A stretch of DNA of 32,290 nt, taken from positions 1 through 32,290 of the forward strand of contig VGYW01000034.1 of the NCBI GenBank assembly GCA_016872875.1. The letters are read 5' to 3'. The number at the start of each line of letters is the position of its first letter. The stretch's first letter is position 1. The notes under the pieces are model-generated. The model had not been told where the DNA came from and did no database searches. It was given only the letters and a program-made list of their open reading frames with translations. The translations under genes were made by a program, and so were the position numbers. Source of the DNA: Planctomycetota bacterium. Its GTDB lineage: Bacteria; Planctomycetota; PUPC01; DSUN01. Positions 1 through 7,483 of this stretch are shown here, piece by piece.

Positions 1-1916
1 CGCTCGGCGAGGGGGTAGGGGCTGTTGAAGTACGTGCGAGGCCAGCCCTCGGTCTCAGGGAAGCAGACCTCTGGCGTGTAGCGGACGAGCGGCTCCTGGC
101 CCTCGGTGCACATCTGGTTGTCGAGGAGGCAGATGGAGCCTGCGGTGAAGGCGTGGTGGGCGGAGGCGGTGAAGAGGAGCTTGTGCGAGCCGGGCACCGC
201 CCTCGCCTCGAAGACGCAGTGCGGGCTGCGGGTGAAGTTCTTGTAGACAAGGTTCGGCATCGTGCCGTCGGGGCGGGTGGACCAGAGGCTCATGAAGGCG
301 TTGTTGTGGCGGTCCACGTAGTCCCAACGGGCGAAGAGGATGCGGCCGTCGGGCGCGACGGAGGGGGTCCACTCGAAGTTCTCGAAGGCCGAGATCGCCT
401 TGAGGTTCGAGCCGTCGGGGTTCATGATGTGGAGTGTGTAGACGGCGACTGGGCGGCTCTTGCCGCCGCCGCAGCGGACGTAGCTGTCGGGGAGGAACTC
501 GTCAGCGAGGGTCTTTGCGGCACTCTCGACGCCACAGACGAGGTCCTGGCCGCGGCGGGTGGAGAGGAAGCAGATGCGGCCGTCGGGCAGGTAGCGGGGG
601 TCGAAGTCGTCGTAGCGGCCCTTCGTGAGCTGGCGGAGGCCGGAGCCGTCGGCGTTGATCTCGTAGATGTGGTATTTCATGTCGTCGGGCAGGTTCTTCT
701 TGTCGGTCTTGTCGCCGAGGCCCTGGCTGTTGGGGTAAAAGCGGCAGTAAGCGAAAACGAGCTTTTTGGCATCGTAGGAGAGGTCGGGCCGCAGGAAGCT
801 GCCCTGGGGCAGTTCGGGCGTGATGCTGGCGAGCTGCGGCTCGGCAGCCTTGAGGCCGCTGAGGAGGAACAGGCCGCCGCCGGGGCGCGACCAGTGGCCG
901 TAGTTCTGGTCGGACATGTGGCTGTAGACGCCCGGCGCCCGCTTGGCGAAGAGCAGGCAGTCGAAGCCCAGGAGCGGGTTGGCGAGTGCGAGGCGTCGTA
1001 CCGCCCAGCGGAGCTCCAGGTAGGCGGCCTTCGCGGCCTCCGGCGTGGCGTCCTTAGGCAGGGCCTCGATCTTCTTGGCCACCGCCTCGAGGTCCCCCGC
1101 CAGTTTCCTGATCTCGGTGGCACAGGCATCTTGCCTGTGGGCCACAGGCTGGAAGCCTGTGCCACCATCCACCATGCACAGCAGGTCGGCGGCGAGCTTG
1201 CGGCCGCGCTCGAGCACGATGGCGAAGGGGTAGACCTTGGGCGGCTCAGCGGCCGCCACGGCCGCAGGGGGCGCGGGGGCGGGCTTGCCGTGCGGCTCGG
1301 ACCATTGGCTCACCGACGACTGGTCGGCGGCCTTGCCGAGGGCGACGTTCCGCTTCGGGTCGGCGGCGGCGAAGACCTCCACCTCGTCGAGATGCAAGTA
1401 GATGGTGCCCTGGAGGGTCAGGCGGACGAAGCGCGCGGCCTTGCCCTCGAGCTTGACCTCAAGCGGCTTCTTGTCGGGAGCGCCCCCGAAGGGCGTGCCG
1501 TTGTGCTGGTAGGCCTGTTGCCAGGCCTTCGCGTCGTCCGAGAGGAGCAGGAGGATGCGGTTGTTGCGTTCGCCGCAGGAGTCGCAGCGGTTCCAGAGCA
1601 CCGCGCGGCCGAGGGCGACCTTTTCGCCGAGGTCAACCTGCCACCAGGGGTTCGGCTCGCTCTGCGTGTGGAAGCCCCACTTGCCATCCTTCACCCCGTC
1701 CACGCCGCCGAGGGCATCCTGCTTCGTCGTCACATTGGCTGCGGCGGCGCGGGGCGCCGCCTGTGGCCGCCCCTTCACCCCCGTCCGCACCGCGTCCTGC
1801 ACCTCCCAATCGGCCTCCACCGCCTTCCTGAACCCCTCCGCCTCGAGCTTCTCGACGGCACCACCAAACGCGGTGAGCGACAACGGTAATGTGAAGAGGA
1901 GGAACAAACGACGCAC
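1..1916 (-). CDS. HzsA-like secreted protein: discoidin-like domain plus beta-propeller (3' end outside window)
   Basis: Paralogue of the complete gene at 3482-6361; it can be aligned along its whole visible length (638 codons). The GTG start at 1916 has AGGAG eight bases upstream and is followed by a signal peptide (RRLFLLFTLPLSL). Then comes a discoidin-like carbohydrate-binding region (WWQVDLGEKVAL, NRCDSCGERNNR) and the start of a propeller domain of the kind called hydrazine synthase alpha middle domain (SHMSDQNYGHWS, FDPRYLPDGRICFLSTRRG, SPHCVFEARAVPGSHKL). The C-terminal CxxCH haem region expected from the paralogue lies beyond the left edge. A 51 bp palindromic repeat is translated in frame at about residues 251-267. 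The true substrate is unknown; the family name comes from anammox HzsA, but such proteins are common in planctomycetes without anammox metabolism, so a hydrazine role is not implied. Confidence 0.85.
   Translation of the reverse strand, partial: MRRLFLLFTLPLSLTAFGGAVEKLEAEGFRKAVEADWEVQDAVRTGVKGRPQAAPRAAAANVTTKQDALGGVDGVKDGKWGFHTQSEPNPWWQVDLGEKVALGRAVLWNRCDSCGERNNRILLLLSDDAKAWQQAYQHNGTPFGGAPDKKPLEVKLEGKAARFVRLTLQGTIYLHLDEVEVFAAADPKRNVALGKAADQSSVSQWSEPHGKPAPAPPAAVAAAEPPKVYPFAIVLERGRKLAADLLCMVDGGTGFQPVAHRQDACATEIRKLAGDLEAVAKKIEALPKDATPEAAKAAYLELRWAVRRLALANPLLGFDCLLFAKRAPGVYSHMSDQNYGHWSRPGGGLFLLSGLKAAEPQLASITPELPQGSFLRPDLSYDAKKLVFAYCRFYPNSQGLGDKTDKKNLPDDMKYHIYEINADGSGLRQLTKGRYDDFDPRYLPDGRICFLSTRRGQDLVCGVESAAKTLADEFLPDSYVRCGGGKSRPVAVYTLHIMNPDGSNLKAISAFENFEWTPSVAPDGRILFARWDYVDRHNNAFMSLWSTRPDGTMPNLVYKNFTRSPHCVFEARAVPGSHKLLFTASAHHAFTAGSICLLDNQMCTEGQEPLVRYTPEVCFPETEGWPRTYFNSPYPLAE
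1116..1166. repeat. 51 bp double-hairpin palindromic repeat inside coding sequence
   Basis: Two adjacent mini-hairpins, CACAGGC-ATCTT-GCCTGTG and CACAGGC-TGGAA-GCCTGTG, are enclosed by GGTGG/CCACC ends, so the whole unit is also a palindrome. It is read in frame on the minus strand as GGTGFQPVAHRQDACAT. The copy at 5606-5656 differs at one base in 51. Confidence 0.9.
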
Positions 1917-1967
1917 GGCGTTTCTCCTGCTGCGGCCCAGGTGGCTACGGGTGGTCCCAGACCCCTT

Positions 1968-1999
1968 TATCAAACCACAACGCAGGCCAAATATCAACC
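1968..1999 (-). promoter_or_regulatory. Conserved upstream element of the HzsA-like genes
   Basis: On the minus strand this reads GGTTGATAT, then GGCC, then TTGTGGTTT followed by ATA. The same blocks in the same order and spacing precede the paralogue (6413-6443). TTGATA could serve as a -35 with a weak ATA-containing -10 about 19 bases on, but a regulator site is equally possible. Confidence 0.45.
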
Positions 2000-2049
2000 C
2001 AAGAATGGGCAAGCTCGCCCGGCAAGTCCGACGTCCCGTCCGGCTGGCG

Positions 2050-2439
2050 CTACACGACTCTCAGCCCAATGTGCGGAGCCATGAGATCGAAGTCCCTGTC
2101 ATGATGGATGATCTCCAGGCCGTTCTCGGCGCAGAAGGTGCCGATGAGAACGTCAATCGTCTTGCGAATGGTGACTCCGCGCGAGCGTAGGAGGCGGTAG
2201 TTCTCCGCCGACTTCTCCGCGATGGCGAAGCCGACCATCTCGAACTGAGGCAAGGCCAGGAGCAGCGCGGACACCTCCTGCCGCCGTTGAGGGCTGTACA
2301 CCCCCTGCATGACCTCGCAATAGACGAGGTCCCCAATCCCCACAAGGTCCCCGGCGAGGCAGCTCGCGACTTTGTCCGCTACGGCGGGCTCCCCGTCCTC
2401 CAAGTACTCGATCCAAGCCGACGTGTCCACGATCACCAT
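2050..2439 (-). CDS. vapC: VapC-type PIN-domain toxin (pair 1)
   Basis: A 129-residue PIN-domain protein, the usual VapC length. PIN toxins are Mg-dependent endoribonucleases that cut tRNA or rRNA and stop translation. The four acidic positions expected in the active site are present: D5 (MVIVDTSAW), E42 (YCEVMQG), D96 (TIDVLIG) and D114 (HHDRDFD). The start lies 6 bp after the stop of its antitoxin gene (2446-2637), so the two form one operon in the usual antitoxin-first order. Nothing looks truncated. The target RNA cannot be told from sequence. Confidence 0.93.
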   Translation of the reverse strand: MVIVDTSAWIEYLEDGEPAVADKVASCLAGDLVGIGDLVYCEVMQGVYSPQRRQEVSALLLALPQFEMVGFAIAEKSAENYRLLRSRGVTIRKTIDVLIGTFCAENGLEIIHHDRDFDLMAPHIGLRVV

Positions 2440-2445
2440 GGGCGC

Positions 2446-2637
2446 TCAATCCCTCCGCATTTCCTCGAGGTTGCCTTCCCATCGCACCTTGCCCCTCAGA
2501 CGGAGGAGCTTCTGCTGAGCGTTCAGTTGCACCAGAAGCCGCAACCCTGCCTCGATAGCTGACTTCTTGGTGCGATAGCCGCCCGACTCCACCGCGCGGG
2601 CGACCAGTTCATCGTCCAAAACCACATTCGTTCGCAT
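2446..2637 (-). CDS. vapB: VapB-type antitoxin (pair 1)
   Basis: A 63-residue protein with the VapB family layout. The N-terminal DNA-binding part reads MRTNVVLDDELVARAV with a central TKKSAIEAGLRLLV helix pair. The C-terminal toxin-wrapping tail ends in LRGKVRWEGNLEEMRRD. It should bind and silence the PIN toxin at 2050-2439 and repress its own promoter. The start at 2637 follows a very strong ribosome site (AAGGAGGTGG). A perfect 8 bp inverted repeat covers the -10 region just upstream, as expected for autoregulation. Confidence 0.92.
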   Translation of the reverse strand: MRTNVVLDDELVARAVESGGYRTKKSAIEAGLRLLVQLNAQQKLLRLRGKVRWEGNLEEMRRD

Positions 2638-2651
2638 TGGCCACCTCCTTC

Positions 2652-2690
2652 ATGTGTATATATGATACACATCGGGACGGCACAGATCAA
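2652..2690 (-). promoter_or_regulatory. Promoter with overlapping palindromic operator of vapBC pair 1
   Basis: On the minus strand: -35 TTGATC (2685-2690), 17 bp spacer, -10 TATCAT (2662-2667). A perfect inverted repeat, ATGTGTAT-5 bp-ATACACAT (2652-2672), covers the -10. A VapB or VapBC complex bound here would block RNA polymerase. Confidence 0.75.
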
Positions 2691-2742
2691 GAATGCCCGA
2701 TGGTCCCCTTTCCTGTCGCATCATCGCCATGGGGGTGCGAAT

Positions 2743-3150
2743 CTAAGTCCAGTTCTCGATAGCGAGGCCATCAACGTGTTGGAAGTCCGGATCGCTCGAC
2801 ACGAGGGTCAGGCCAAGTGCGCGGGCGGTGGCTGCCAGCCAGATGTCGTTGGTCTCGATTGGCTTCCCCTTGCGCCGCAGCATGGCGAAGACTCTGGCGA
2901 ATTCCTCGGCAATGTCCGAGGTCACCAACAGAATCTCGGTTGCAGCAGCGACAGCCTCCTCATAGAGGGAGAGGAGTTCCGCTCGCCGCTTCTCGCTCTG
3001 GACGAGCTCGACCCCGCCCAGCAGTTCCGCCTGGGAGATGACCGACATGAGAATCGAGTCTTCCTCTTGCAGCCGGCGGACGCGAGCCAGGACGGCCGGG
3101 CGCCTCTCTTGAAGGTAGCTCCAGTGATTCGTGTCCAGCAAGTACCTCAC
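2743..3150 (-). CDS. vapC: VapC-type PIN-domain toxin (pair 2)
   Basis: A 135-residue PIN-domain protein, opening MRYLLDTNHWSYLQE. The PIN acidic residues are D6, E42 (SQAELLGG), D102 (ETNDIWLAA) and D120 (SSDPDF), so a metal-dependent RNase fold is intact. It begins with GTG, and its first bases overlap the TGA stop of the antitoxin gene as GTGA, so translation is probably coupled. Sequence similarity to pair 1 is low beyond the PIN motifs; the pairs look like separate acquisitions rather than a local duplication. Confidence 0.92.
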   Translation of the reverse strand: MRYLLDTNHWSYLQERRPAVLARVRRLQEEDSILMSVISQAELLGGVELVQSEKRRAELLSLYEEAVAAATEILLVTSDIAEEFARVFAMLRRKGKPIETNDIWLAATARALGLTLVSSDPDFQHVDGLAIENWT

Positions 3151-3386
3151 TGGGTCCCGTTCCCCCAGAGCCCGGGATCAATGCGCCTTATCTCGGCCGC
3201 CCCCTTGCGGATCAGCTCCGCTTCCTCGTGGGTGAGGGTGCCGGCGAGCTTGAGGACGGCCGTTGGAGAGCCCCTTCGCGGAACCGTCTCGCGCGTCAGA
3301 GTGACCTGCACGCGGCTCCCCTCCGGGAAGGGGGGTCGTTCGTCCAGCTCTATGAGATTGCCCTTCACGGTCCCGCTATAGCTCAT
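3147..3386 (-). CDS. Antitoxin partner of PIN toxin pair 2
   Basis: A 79-residue protein starting MSYSGTVKGNLIELDE and continuing PFPEGSRVQVTLTRE, a small beta-rich N-terminus like AbrB-type or AF2212/DUF104-type antitoxins. The C-terminal half (LTHEEAELIRKGAAEIRRID) looks helical and is probably the toxin-binding tail. The start at 3386 is chosen because AGGAGG lies nine bases upstream and a good promoter sits at 3443-3472. The longer open frame that continues upstream runs antisense-like into the HzsA-like gene and would lack both signals. It overlaps the toxin gene by four bases. Confidence 0.82.
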   Translation of the reverse strand: MSYSGTVKGNLIELDERPPFPEGSRVQVTLTRETVPRRGSPTAVLKLAGTLTHEEAELIRKGAAEIRRIDPGLWGNGTQ

Positions 3387-3442
3387 TGCGGTTCGCCTCC
3401 TGCGGCTGCAACGCCCCCATCCAATCTGCCTCTCCCACCGCA

Positions 3443-3472
3443 ATTGTACGCCTTGCGCCGTCGGGAAGTCAA
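3443..3472 (-). promoter_or_regulatory. Promoter of TA pair 2
   Basis: On the minus strand: -35 TTGACT (3467-3472), 18 bp spacer, -10 TACAAT (3443-3448). It lies only 10 bp beyond the stop of the HzsA-like gene at 3482 and about 57 bp before the antitoxin start. Confidence 0.75.
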
Positions 3473-3481
3473 CTGCCCGAA

Positions 3482-6361
3482 TCACCGGCGTTCGGCCAGG
3501 AGGGGGGCGAGGCGCTGGCGGAAGGCGGCCAGGGCAGCCTCTTGCTCGGGGCTGAAATGGCCCTGACGCTGGGCGTAGGTGTCCATCCAGGTGATGAGGC
3601 GCTCCCAGGCGTCGGGGTCGAGCTTGGCGTCCTTGTGGCCCTTGCGGAGGTGGGCGAGGATGGGGCTGGTGAGGGCGGCGCCCTTGCCGGGGTCGGACTG
3701 GCTCTTGCCGTAGTAGCCGCGGACGTGGGCGTAGAGGCTCGGGCCGCCGTAGTTGACAAGGAGGCCGTAGGACTTGGCGGGCGTGAGGTCGAGCTTGGCC
3801 ACAGCCTTGGGGTCGCCGCCGGGCGCGTGGCAACGGACGCAGTGCTTGTCGAGGACGGGCTGGACCAGCTTGTCGTAGCGGAGGGGCCAGGAGCCCTCGG
3901 GGCCGGGCGTGATGGGCGCGGGGGGCCGCGCGGCGGCGGAGGCCAGGACGTTCGGCGCAGCCTCCTGCCGCTGCTCGTGGCAGCCTATGCACGAGACGGT
4001 GTGGCCGGGCTGCACGCTGGTGATCGTGCGCATCGTCTGGATCGCCAGGCCATCGGCGTCGAGGGCCTGGAGGAAGAGGTTGACGCCTGCGGGAACTTTG
4101 AAGTGCGCCGAGCCGTCGGCCTCGACGGGCACGGTGCCGAGGACGCACTTGCCGGGGTCGTCGGCGGTCGCCCCGAGGTTCGGGGTGTTCATATGCGGCT
4201 GGGTCTTCGCGGGGACGCCGACGAGGCGCAGGCGCTTCACGGAGCCTGGGGCAATGCCCGTGAGGCCGCGGTAGACGTCGAGGACGAGGAAGCGCCCCTC
4301 GGGGTTCGCCCTGTCATCGCCCACGGCGAGGGCCAGTTCGTGAGGCTTGGGCCGTGGGCGAAGCGGGAGCGGGCAGGTGCAGGCGATCTCGGGGTCGCGG
4401 TAGATGAGCTCCAGGTTGCCGAAGGCGTCGAAGAGGTAAAGCCCCGTGCCGTTCGGCTGATGCGGTTGGATGGGCTTGGGGCACCAGGCCACAAGGTGGT
4501 AGCGCTCCGAGAGCGGATAGGGGTTGGCGAAGTAGTTGGAGGGCCAGCCCTCGCTTTCGGGGAAGCAGACGTCGGGCGTGAGGCGGGTGATGGGGGGCGT
4601 CTCCTCCGTGCCGCGGCTGGGGTCGAGGAGGCACAGCGAGCCGGCCGTGATCGCGTGGTGGGCGGAGGCGGTGAAGATGAGCTTGTGGGAGCCTGGGATG
4701 GCGCGGGCCTCGAAGACGCAGTGGGGGTTGCGCGTGAAGCCGCCATAGACCAGGTTCGGCAGCCCGCCGTCGGGGTGGACCGACCAGAGCTTCATGAAGG
4801 GCATGTTGTGGCGGTCAACGTAGTCCCAGCGGGCGTAAAGGATGCGGCCGTCGTGGGCGACCGAGGGGGTCCACTCGAAGCTCTCGAAGGGCGAGATGGC
4901 CACCAGGTCCGTGCCGTCGGGGTCCATGCGGTGGAGGGTGTAGACGGCAACGGGGCGGGCGTTGTCGCCGCCGCAGCGGACGTAGCTGTCGGGCAGATAC
5001 GGGTTCTCCAGCGTGGCCTGGGCGCTCCCCTTGCCGCACTGGAAGGCCTGGCCGCGGCGGGTGGAGAGGAAGGCGATCCGCCCGTCGGGCAGGTAGCGGG
5101 GGTCGAAGTCGTCGTAGCAGCCGCGCGTCAGTTGCCGCAGCCCGGTGCCGTCAACGCCGATCTCGTAGACGTGGTAGAAGGCGTCCTCGGGGATCGACTT
5201 CTTGTCCACCTTGTTCGGGTTGCCCGCGGTCTTGGCATACCAGTGGCAGTAGGCGAAGAGGATGCGCTTGCCATCGTAGGAGAGGTCGGGCTGCATGAAG
5301 CTGCCCACCGGCATATCCGGTGTGAGGCAGCGGGCCTGCGGCTCCTCGCCCTTCATCCCAGTGAGGACGAAGACCCCGCCGCCGGGCACCGACCACCAGC
5401 CGTAGTGCTGGTCGGACATGTGGCTGAACGAGCAGGGCTTCTTCTTCGTGAAGACCAGCCCGTTGAAGTCGAGCAGCGGGTTGGCGAAGGCCAGGCGGCG
5501 GACCGCCCACCGAAGCTCCAGGTACGCCGCCTTCACCGCCTCGGGCGAGGCATCCTTCGGCAGCGCCTCCACCTTCTTAGCCACCGCCTCGAGCTCCCTA
5601 ATCCTGGTGGCACAGGCATCTTGCCTGTGGCCCACAGGCTGGAAGCCTGTGCCACCATCAACCATGCCCAACAGGTCGGCGGCGAGCTTGCGGCCGCGCT
5701 CGAGCGCGAGGGCGAAGGGATAGCTTGGCCTCTCGCCCGGCCGCGGCACGTCGTGGGTGACTGACCACTGGCTCACGGACGACTGGTCAGCGGGGCAGCC
5801 CAGCGCGATGTTCTTCTTCGGGTCCGCCGTTCCGTAGACCTCCACCTCGTCGAGATGAAAGTAGCCCTTGTGCGCAAGCTGGAGCCTAACGAAGCGTGCG
5901 CCCTTGCCCTCGAGCTTCACTGAGAGCGGCTCGCCGAAGCCGATGCCGCCGAAGGCCGGCTTCCCCGCGTGGCGGTAGACCGTCTCCCACGCCTTGCCGT
6001 CTTGCGACAGCAGGAGGTCGGTGTTGCGGTTGCGTTCGGGGCAGCCGGCATCGCAGCGGTTGAACACCACTACGCGGTCGAGCGCCATGCTCTGGCCCAG
6101 GTCCACGTGCCACCAGGGCGGGTTATCCTCGCCCGTGTGGAAGGCCCATTTCCCATCCTTCTTCCCGTCCACAGCGCCCGCGGCATCCTCCCGCGTCGTG
6201 ACCGCGGGGCCAGCCTTGAAGGCCGCCCCCCGCACCCTGTCCTGCGTCAGCCAATCCGCCTCCACCGCTTCGCGGAATGTAGCCGCGGCCTGTTTCTCGG
6301 TTTGCGCCGCCCATGTTGCGAGGACAGGGACAGAGGCGAGCAGGCACGCTAACTTCCACAT
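3482..6361 (-). CDS. HzsA-like secreted dihaem c-type cytochrome with discoidin-like domain and propeller
   Basis: A 959-residue exported protein. Residues 1-19 are a signal peptide. About 45-175 form a discoidin/F5-8C-like domain (WWHVDLGQSMALDRVVV, ARFVRLQLAHKGYFHLDEVEVYG). About 300-720 resemble the hydrazine synthase alpha middle domain with TolB-like propeller blades (FDPRYLPDGRIAFLSTRRG, HCVFEARAIPGSHKLIF, YLFDAFGNLELIYRD, PLPLRPRPKPHE). The C-terminal part has two c-type haem sites, CIGCH (791-795) and CVRCH (841-845), the latter in a planctomycete-style VQPVLDKHCVRCHAPGG context. Residues 237-252 (GGTGFQPVGHRQDACA) come from an inserted 51 bp palindromic repeat. The start at 6361 has AGGAAG upstream. 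An electron-transfer or carbohydrate-related periplasmic role fits the domains; the reaction is unknown. Confidence 0.9.
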   Translation of the reverse strand: MWKLACLLASVPVLATWAAQTEKQAAATFREAVEADWLTQDRVRGAAFKAGPAVTTREDAAGAVDGKKDGKWAFHTGEDNPPWWHVDLGQSMALDRVVVFNRCDAGCPERNRNTDLLLSQDGKAWETVYRHAGKPAFGGIGFGEPLSVKLEGKGARFVRLQLAHKGYFHLDEVEVYGTADPKKNIALGCPADQSSVSQWSVTHDVPRPGERPSYPFALALERGRKLAADLLGMVDGGTGFQPVGHRQDACATRIRELEAVAKKVEALPKDASPEAVKAAYLELRWAVRRLAFANPLLDFNGLVFTKKKPCSFSHMSDQHYGWWSVPGGGVFVLTGMKGEEPQARCLTPDMPVGSFMQPDLSYDGKRILFAYCHWYAKTAGNPNKVDKKSIPEDAFYHVYEIGVDGTGLRQLTRGCYDDFDPRYLPDGRIAFLSTRRGQAFQCGKGSAQATLENPYLPDSYVRCGGDNARPVAVYTLHRMDPDGTDLVAISPFESFEWTPSVAHDGRILYARWDYVDRHNMPFMKLWSVHPDGGLPNLVYGGFTRNPHCVFEARAIPGSHKLIFTASAHHAITAGSLCLLDPSRGTEETPPITRLTPDVCFPESEGWPSNYFANPYPLSERYHLVAWCPKPIQPHQPNGTGLYLFDAFGNLELIYRDPEIACTCPLPLRPRPKPHELALAVGDDRANPEGRFLVLDVYRGLTGIAPGSVKRLRLVGVPAKTQPHMNTPNLGATADDPGKCVLGTVPVEADGSAHFKVPAGVNLFLQALDADGLAIQTMRTITSVQPGHTVSCIGCHEQRQEAAPNVLASAAARPPAPITPGPEGSWPLRYDKLVQPVLDKHCVRCHAPGGDPKAVAKLDLTPAKSYGLLVNYGGPSLYAHVRGYYGKSQSDPGKGAALTSPILAHLRKGHKDAKLDPDAWERLITWMDTYAQRQGHFSPEQEAALAAFRQRLAPLLAERR
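5606..5656. repeat. 51 bp double-hairpin palindromic repeat inside coding sequence
   Basis: Second copy of the unit at 1116-1166, with one base different (the twenty-sixth). It occupies the homologous position in this paralogue, after the codons for KLAADLLGMVD, and is translated in the same frame. Confidence 0.9.
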
Positions 6362-6412
6362 GGGGGACTTCCTGAAGAGACCGGAATGGCGCCGCCAAGT
6401 TCGTCAACAGTC

Positions 6413-6443
6413 TATGAAACCACAAGACGGGCCGGATATCAAC
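6413..6443 (-). promoter_or_regulatory. Conserved upstream element of the complete HzsA-like gene
   Basis: Minus-strand GGTTGATAT, GGCC, then TTGTGGTTT followed by ATA, matching the block order at 1968-1999 although the intervening bases differ. It lies about 52 bp before the start codon. Confidence 0.45.
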
Positions 6444-6448
6444 CTGCA

Positions 6449-7480
6449 TCAGGCGGAGAACGCGCCCACCGCGGCATCGAGGCGGCCAAGGTCCTCGGCG
6501 GAGTGGCAGGCGCGGGCCGCGCTGCGGAGCAGGTTGGCTCGCGGCTCGGACGGATAGCTGGCGTAGCGGATGACGATGCCCTGCGACTCGAAGTGCGTGG
6601 CCACGCGCTCTGCCTCGGCAGCGTCCCGCAGGGCCATGGCGATGATGGGCGTCTGGTCCGAGACCACCCTGATGCCGTGGGAGGCGAGAATGCTCCTCAT
6701 TCGCCCCGCGTTCGCCTCCATTCGCGCACGGCGTTCTGGCTCAGAACGGACGATTCGGAGGCCCTCGGTGCAGGCGGCGACTATCGGCATGGGCGAGGGC
6801 GTGGCGCCCGCGGAGCCGCGCTGAAGCCTTTCCATCAGGGCCTTGCGTCCCACGAAGAAGCCGCCGCCCGCGCCCAGGGCCTTGCTCATCGAGCCGAGAA
6901 TCGTCGCCTCGTTGGGCGGGAGGCCGAAGAGCTCGCGCACCCCGCGGCCGCTCGGCCCCAGGGCGAAGACGCCGTGGGCGTCGTCAATCAGAAGCTCGGC
7001 CCCTGCCCGCCGCGCCAGCTCCGCGAGCGCGCCCACGGGCGCCACCTCGCCGCTGATCCCGAAGACCCCATCGCTTGCGACGACGGGCGGCGGCCCCGCG
7101 TGGCTGCCCAGTTGCCTCTCCAGGTCATCCGCATCCAGGTGGCGGAAGGTGCGGACCTCCAGCCCTGCGGCCCGCATGCCCTGGAAGAGATTTGCGTGGG
7201 AGAACTCGTCGCAGAAGACCGTTCGGGCCTGCTCCGCAATCGCTTTGAAGTAGACGAGTCCGCCCAGGTAGGCAGCGGGTAGCAGGCAGGCCTCTTCGGT
7301 GCCGAAGAAGCCTGCGAGGTCGGCCTCAAGGCGTTTGTGAAGCTCGCTCCAGCCCAGGAAGAAGCGTCCGCTCGTCGGGCTTATCCCATGTGCCCTGGCC
7401 GCCCGGCACGCCGCCTCGGCCAGCCGCGGCTCCCGTGCCAGCCCCAGATAGTCGTTCCCCGCGAAGAGCACGCGTTCCAT
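6449..7480 (-). CDS. BioF-like alpha-oxoamine synthase (PLP-dependent)
   Basis: A 343-residue fold-type I PLP enzyme of the alpha-oxoamine synthase family (8-amino-7-oxononanoate synthase, 2-amino-3-ketobutyrate CoA ligase, serine palmitoyltransferase). Visible landmarks are NDYLGLA near residue 9, DEFSHAN with the ring-stacking H95, IDDAHG with D166/H169, and GSMSKALG with the PLP lysine K200. Family members usually run to about 380-400 residues; the first 35-40 are missing, and a TAG two codons upstream in the same frame rules out an earlier start. It is not next to other biotin genes, so the acyl-CoA and amino acid substrates are open. The start follows the stop of the upstream PIN toxin gene by three bases and has no clear ribosome site, suggesting coupled translation. 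Confidence 0.85.
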   Translation of the reverse strand: MERVLFAGNDYLGLAREPRLAEAACRAARAHGISPTSGRFFLGWSELHKRLEADLAGFFGTEEACLLPAAYLGGLVYFKAIAEQARTVFCDEFSHANLFQGMRAAGLEVRTFRHLDADDLERQLGSHAGPPPVVASDGVFGISGEVAPVGALAELARRAGAELLIDDAHGVFALGPSGRGVRELFGLPPNEATILGSMSKALGAGGGFFVGRKALMERLQRGSAGATPSPMPIVAACTEGLRIVRSEPERRARMEANAGRMRSILASHGIRVVSDQTPIIAMALRDAAEAERVATHFESQGIVIRYASYPSEPRANLLRSAARACHSAEDLGRLDAAVGAFSA

Positions 7481-7483
7481 AGT

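Noticed and set aside
153..1889. A 578-codon plus-strand open frame opposite the HzsA-like gene, and similar long frames at 3386-5764, 8183-9592, 13133-14023, 15457-16656, 18358-19899, 19854-21809 and 24432-26423
   Set aside because: They are antisense to genes with clear domains, have low-complexity Val/Ala/Gly/Arg composition expected from GC-rich codons read backwards, and lack ribosome sites and motifs.
3147..4148. A 333-codon minus-strand frame ending in the pair 2 antitoxin, as if an N-terminal fusion
   Set aside because: The first 254 codons overlap the HzsA-like coding sequence in another frame and are Arg/Pro-rich noise; the promoter and ribosome site sit directly before codon 255.
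3482..6361. Reading the HzsA-like proteins as hydrazine synthase and the organism as an anammox bacterium
   Set aside because: Only the propeller domain resembles HzsA; the discoidin-like domain, the lack of HzsB/HzsC-like genes and the wide spread of such proteins in planctomycetes speak against it.
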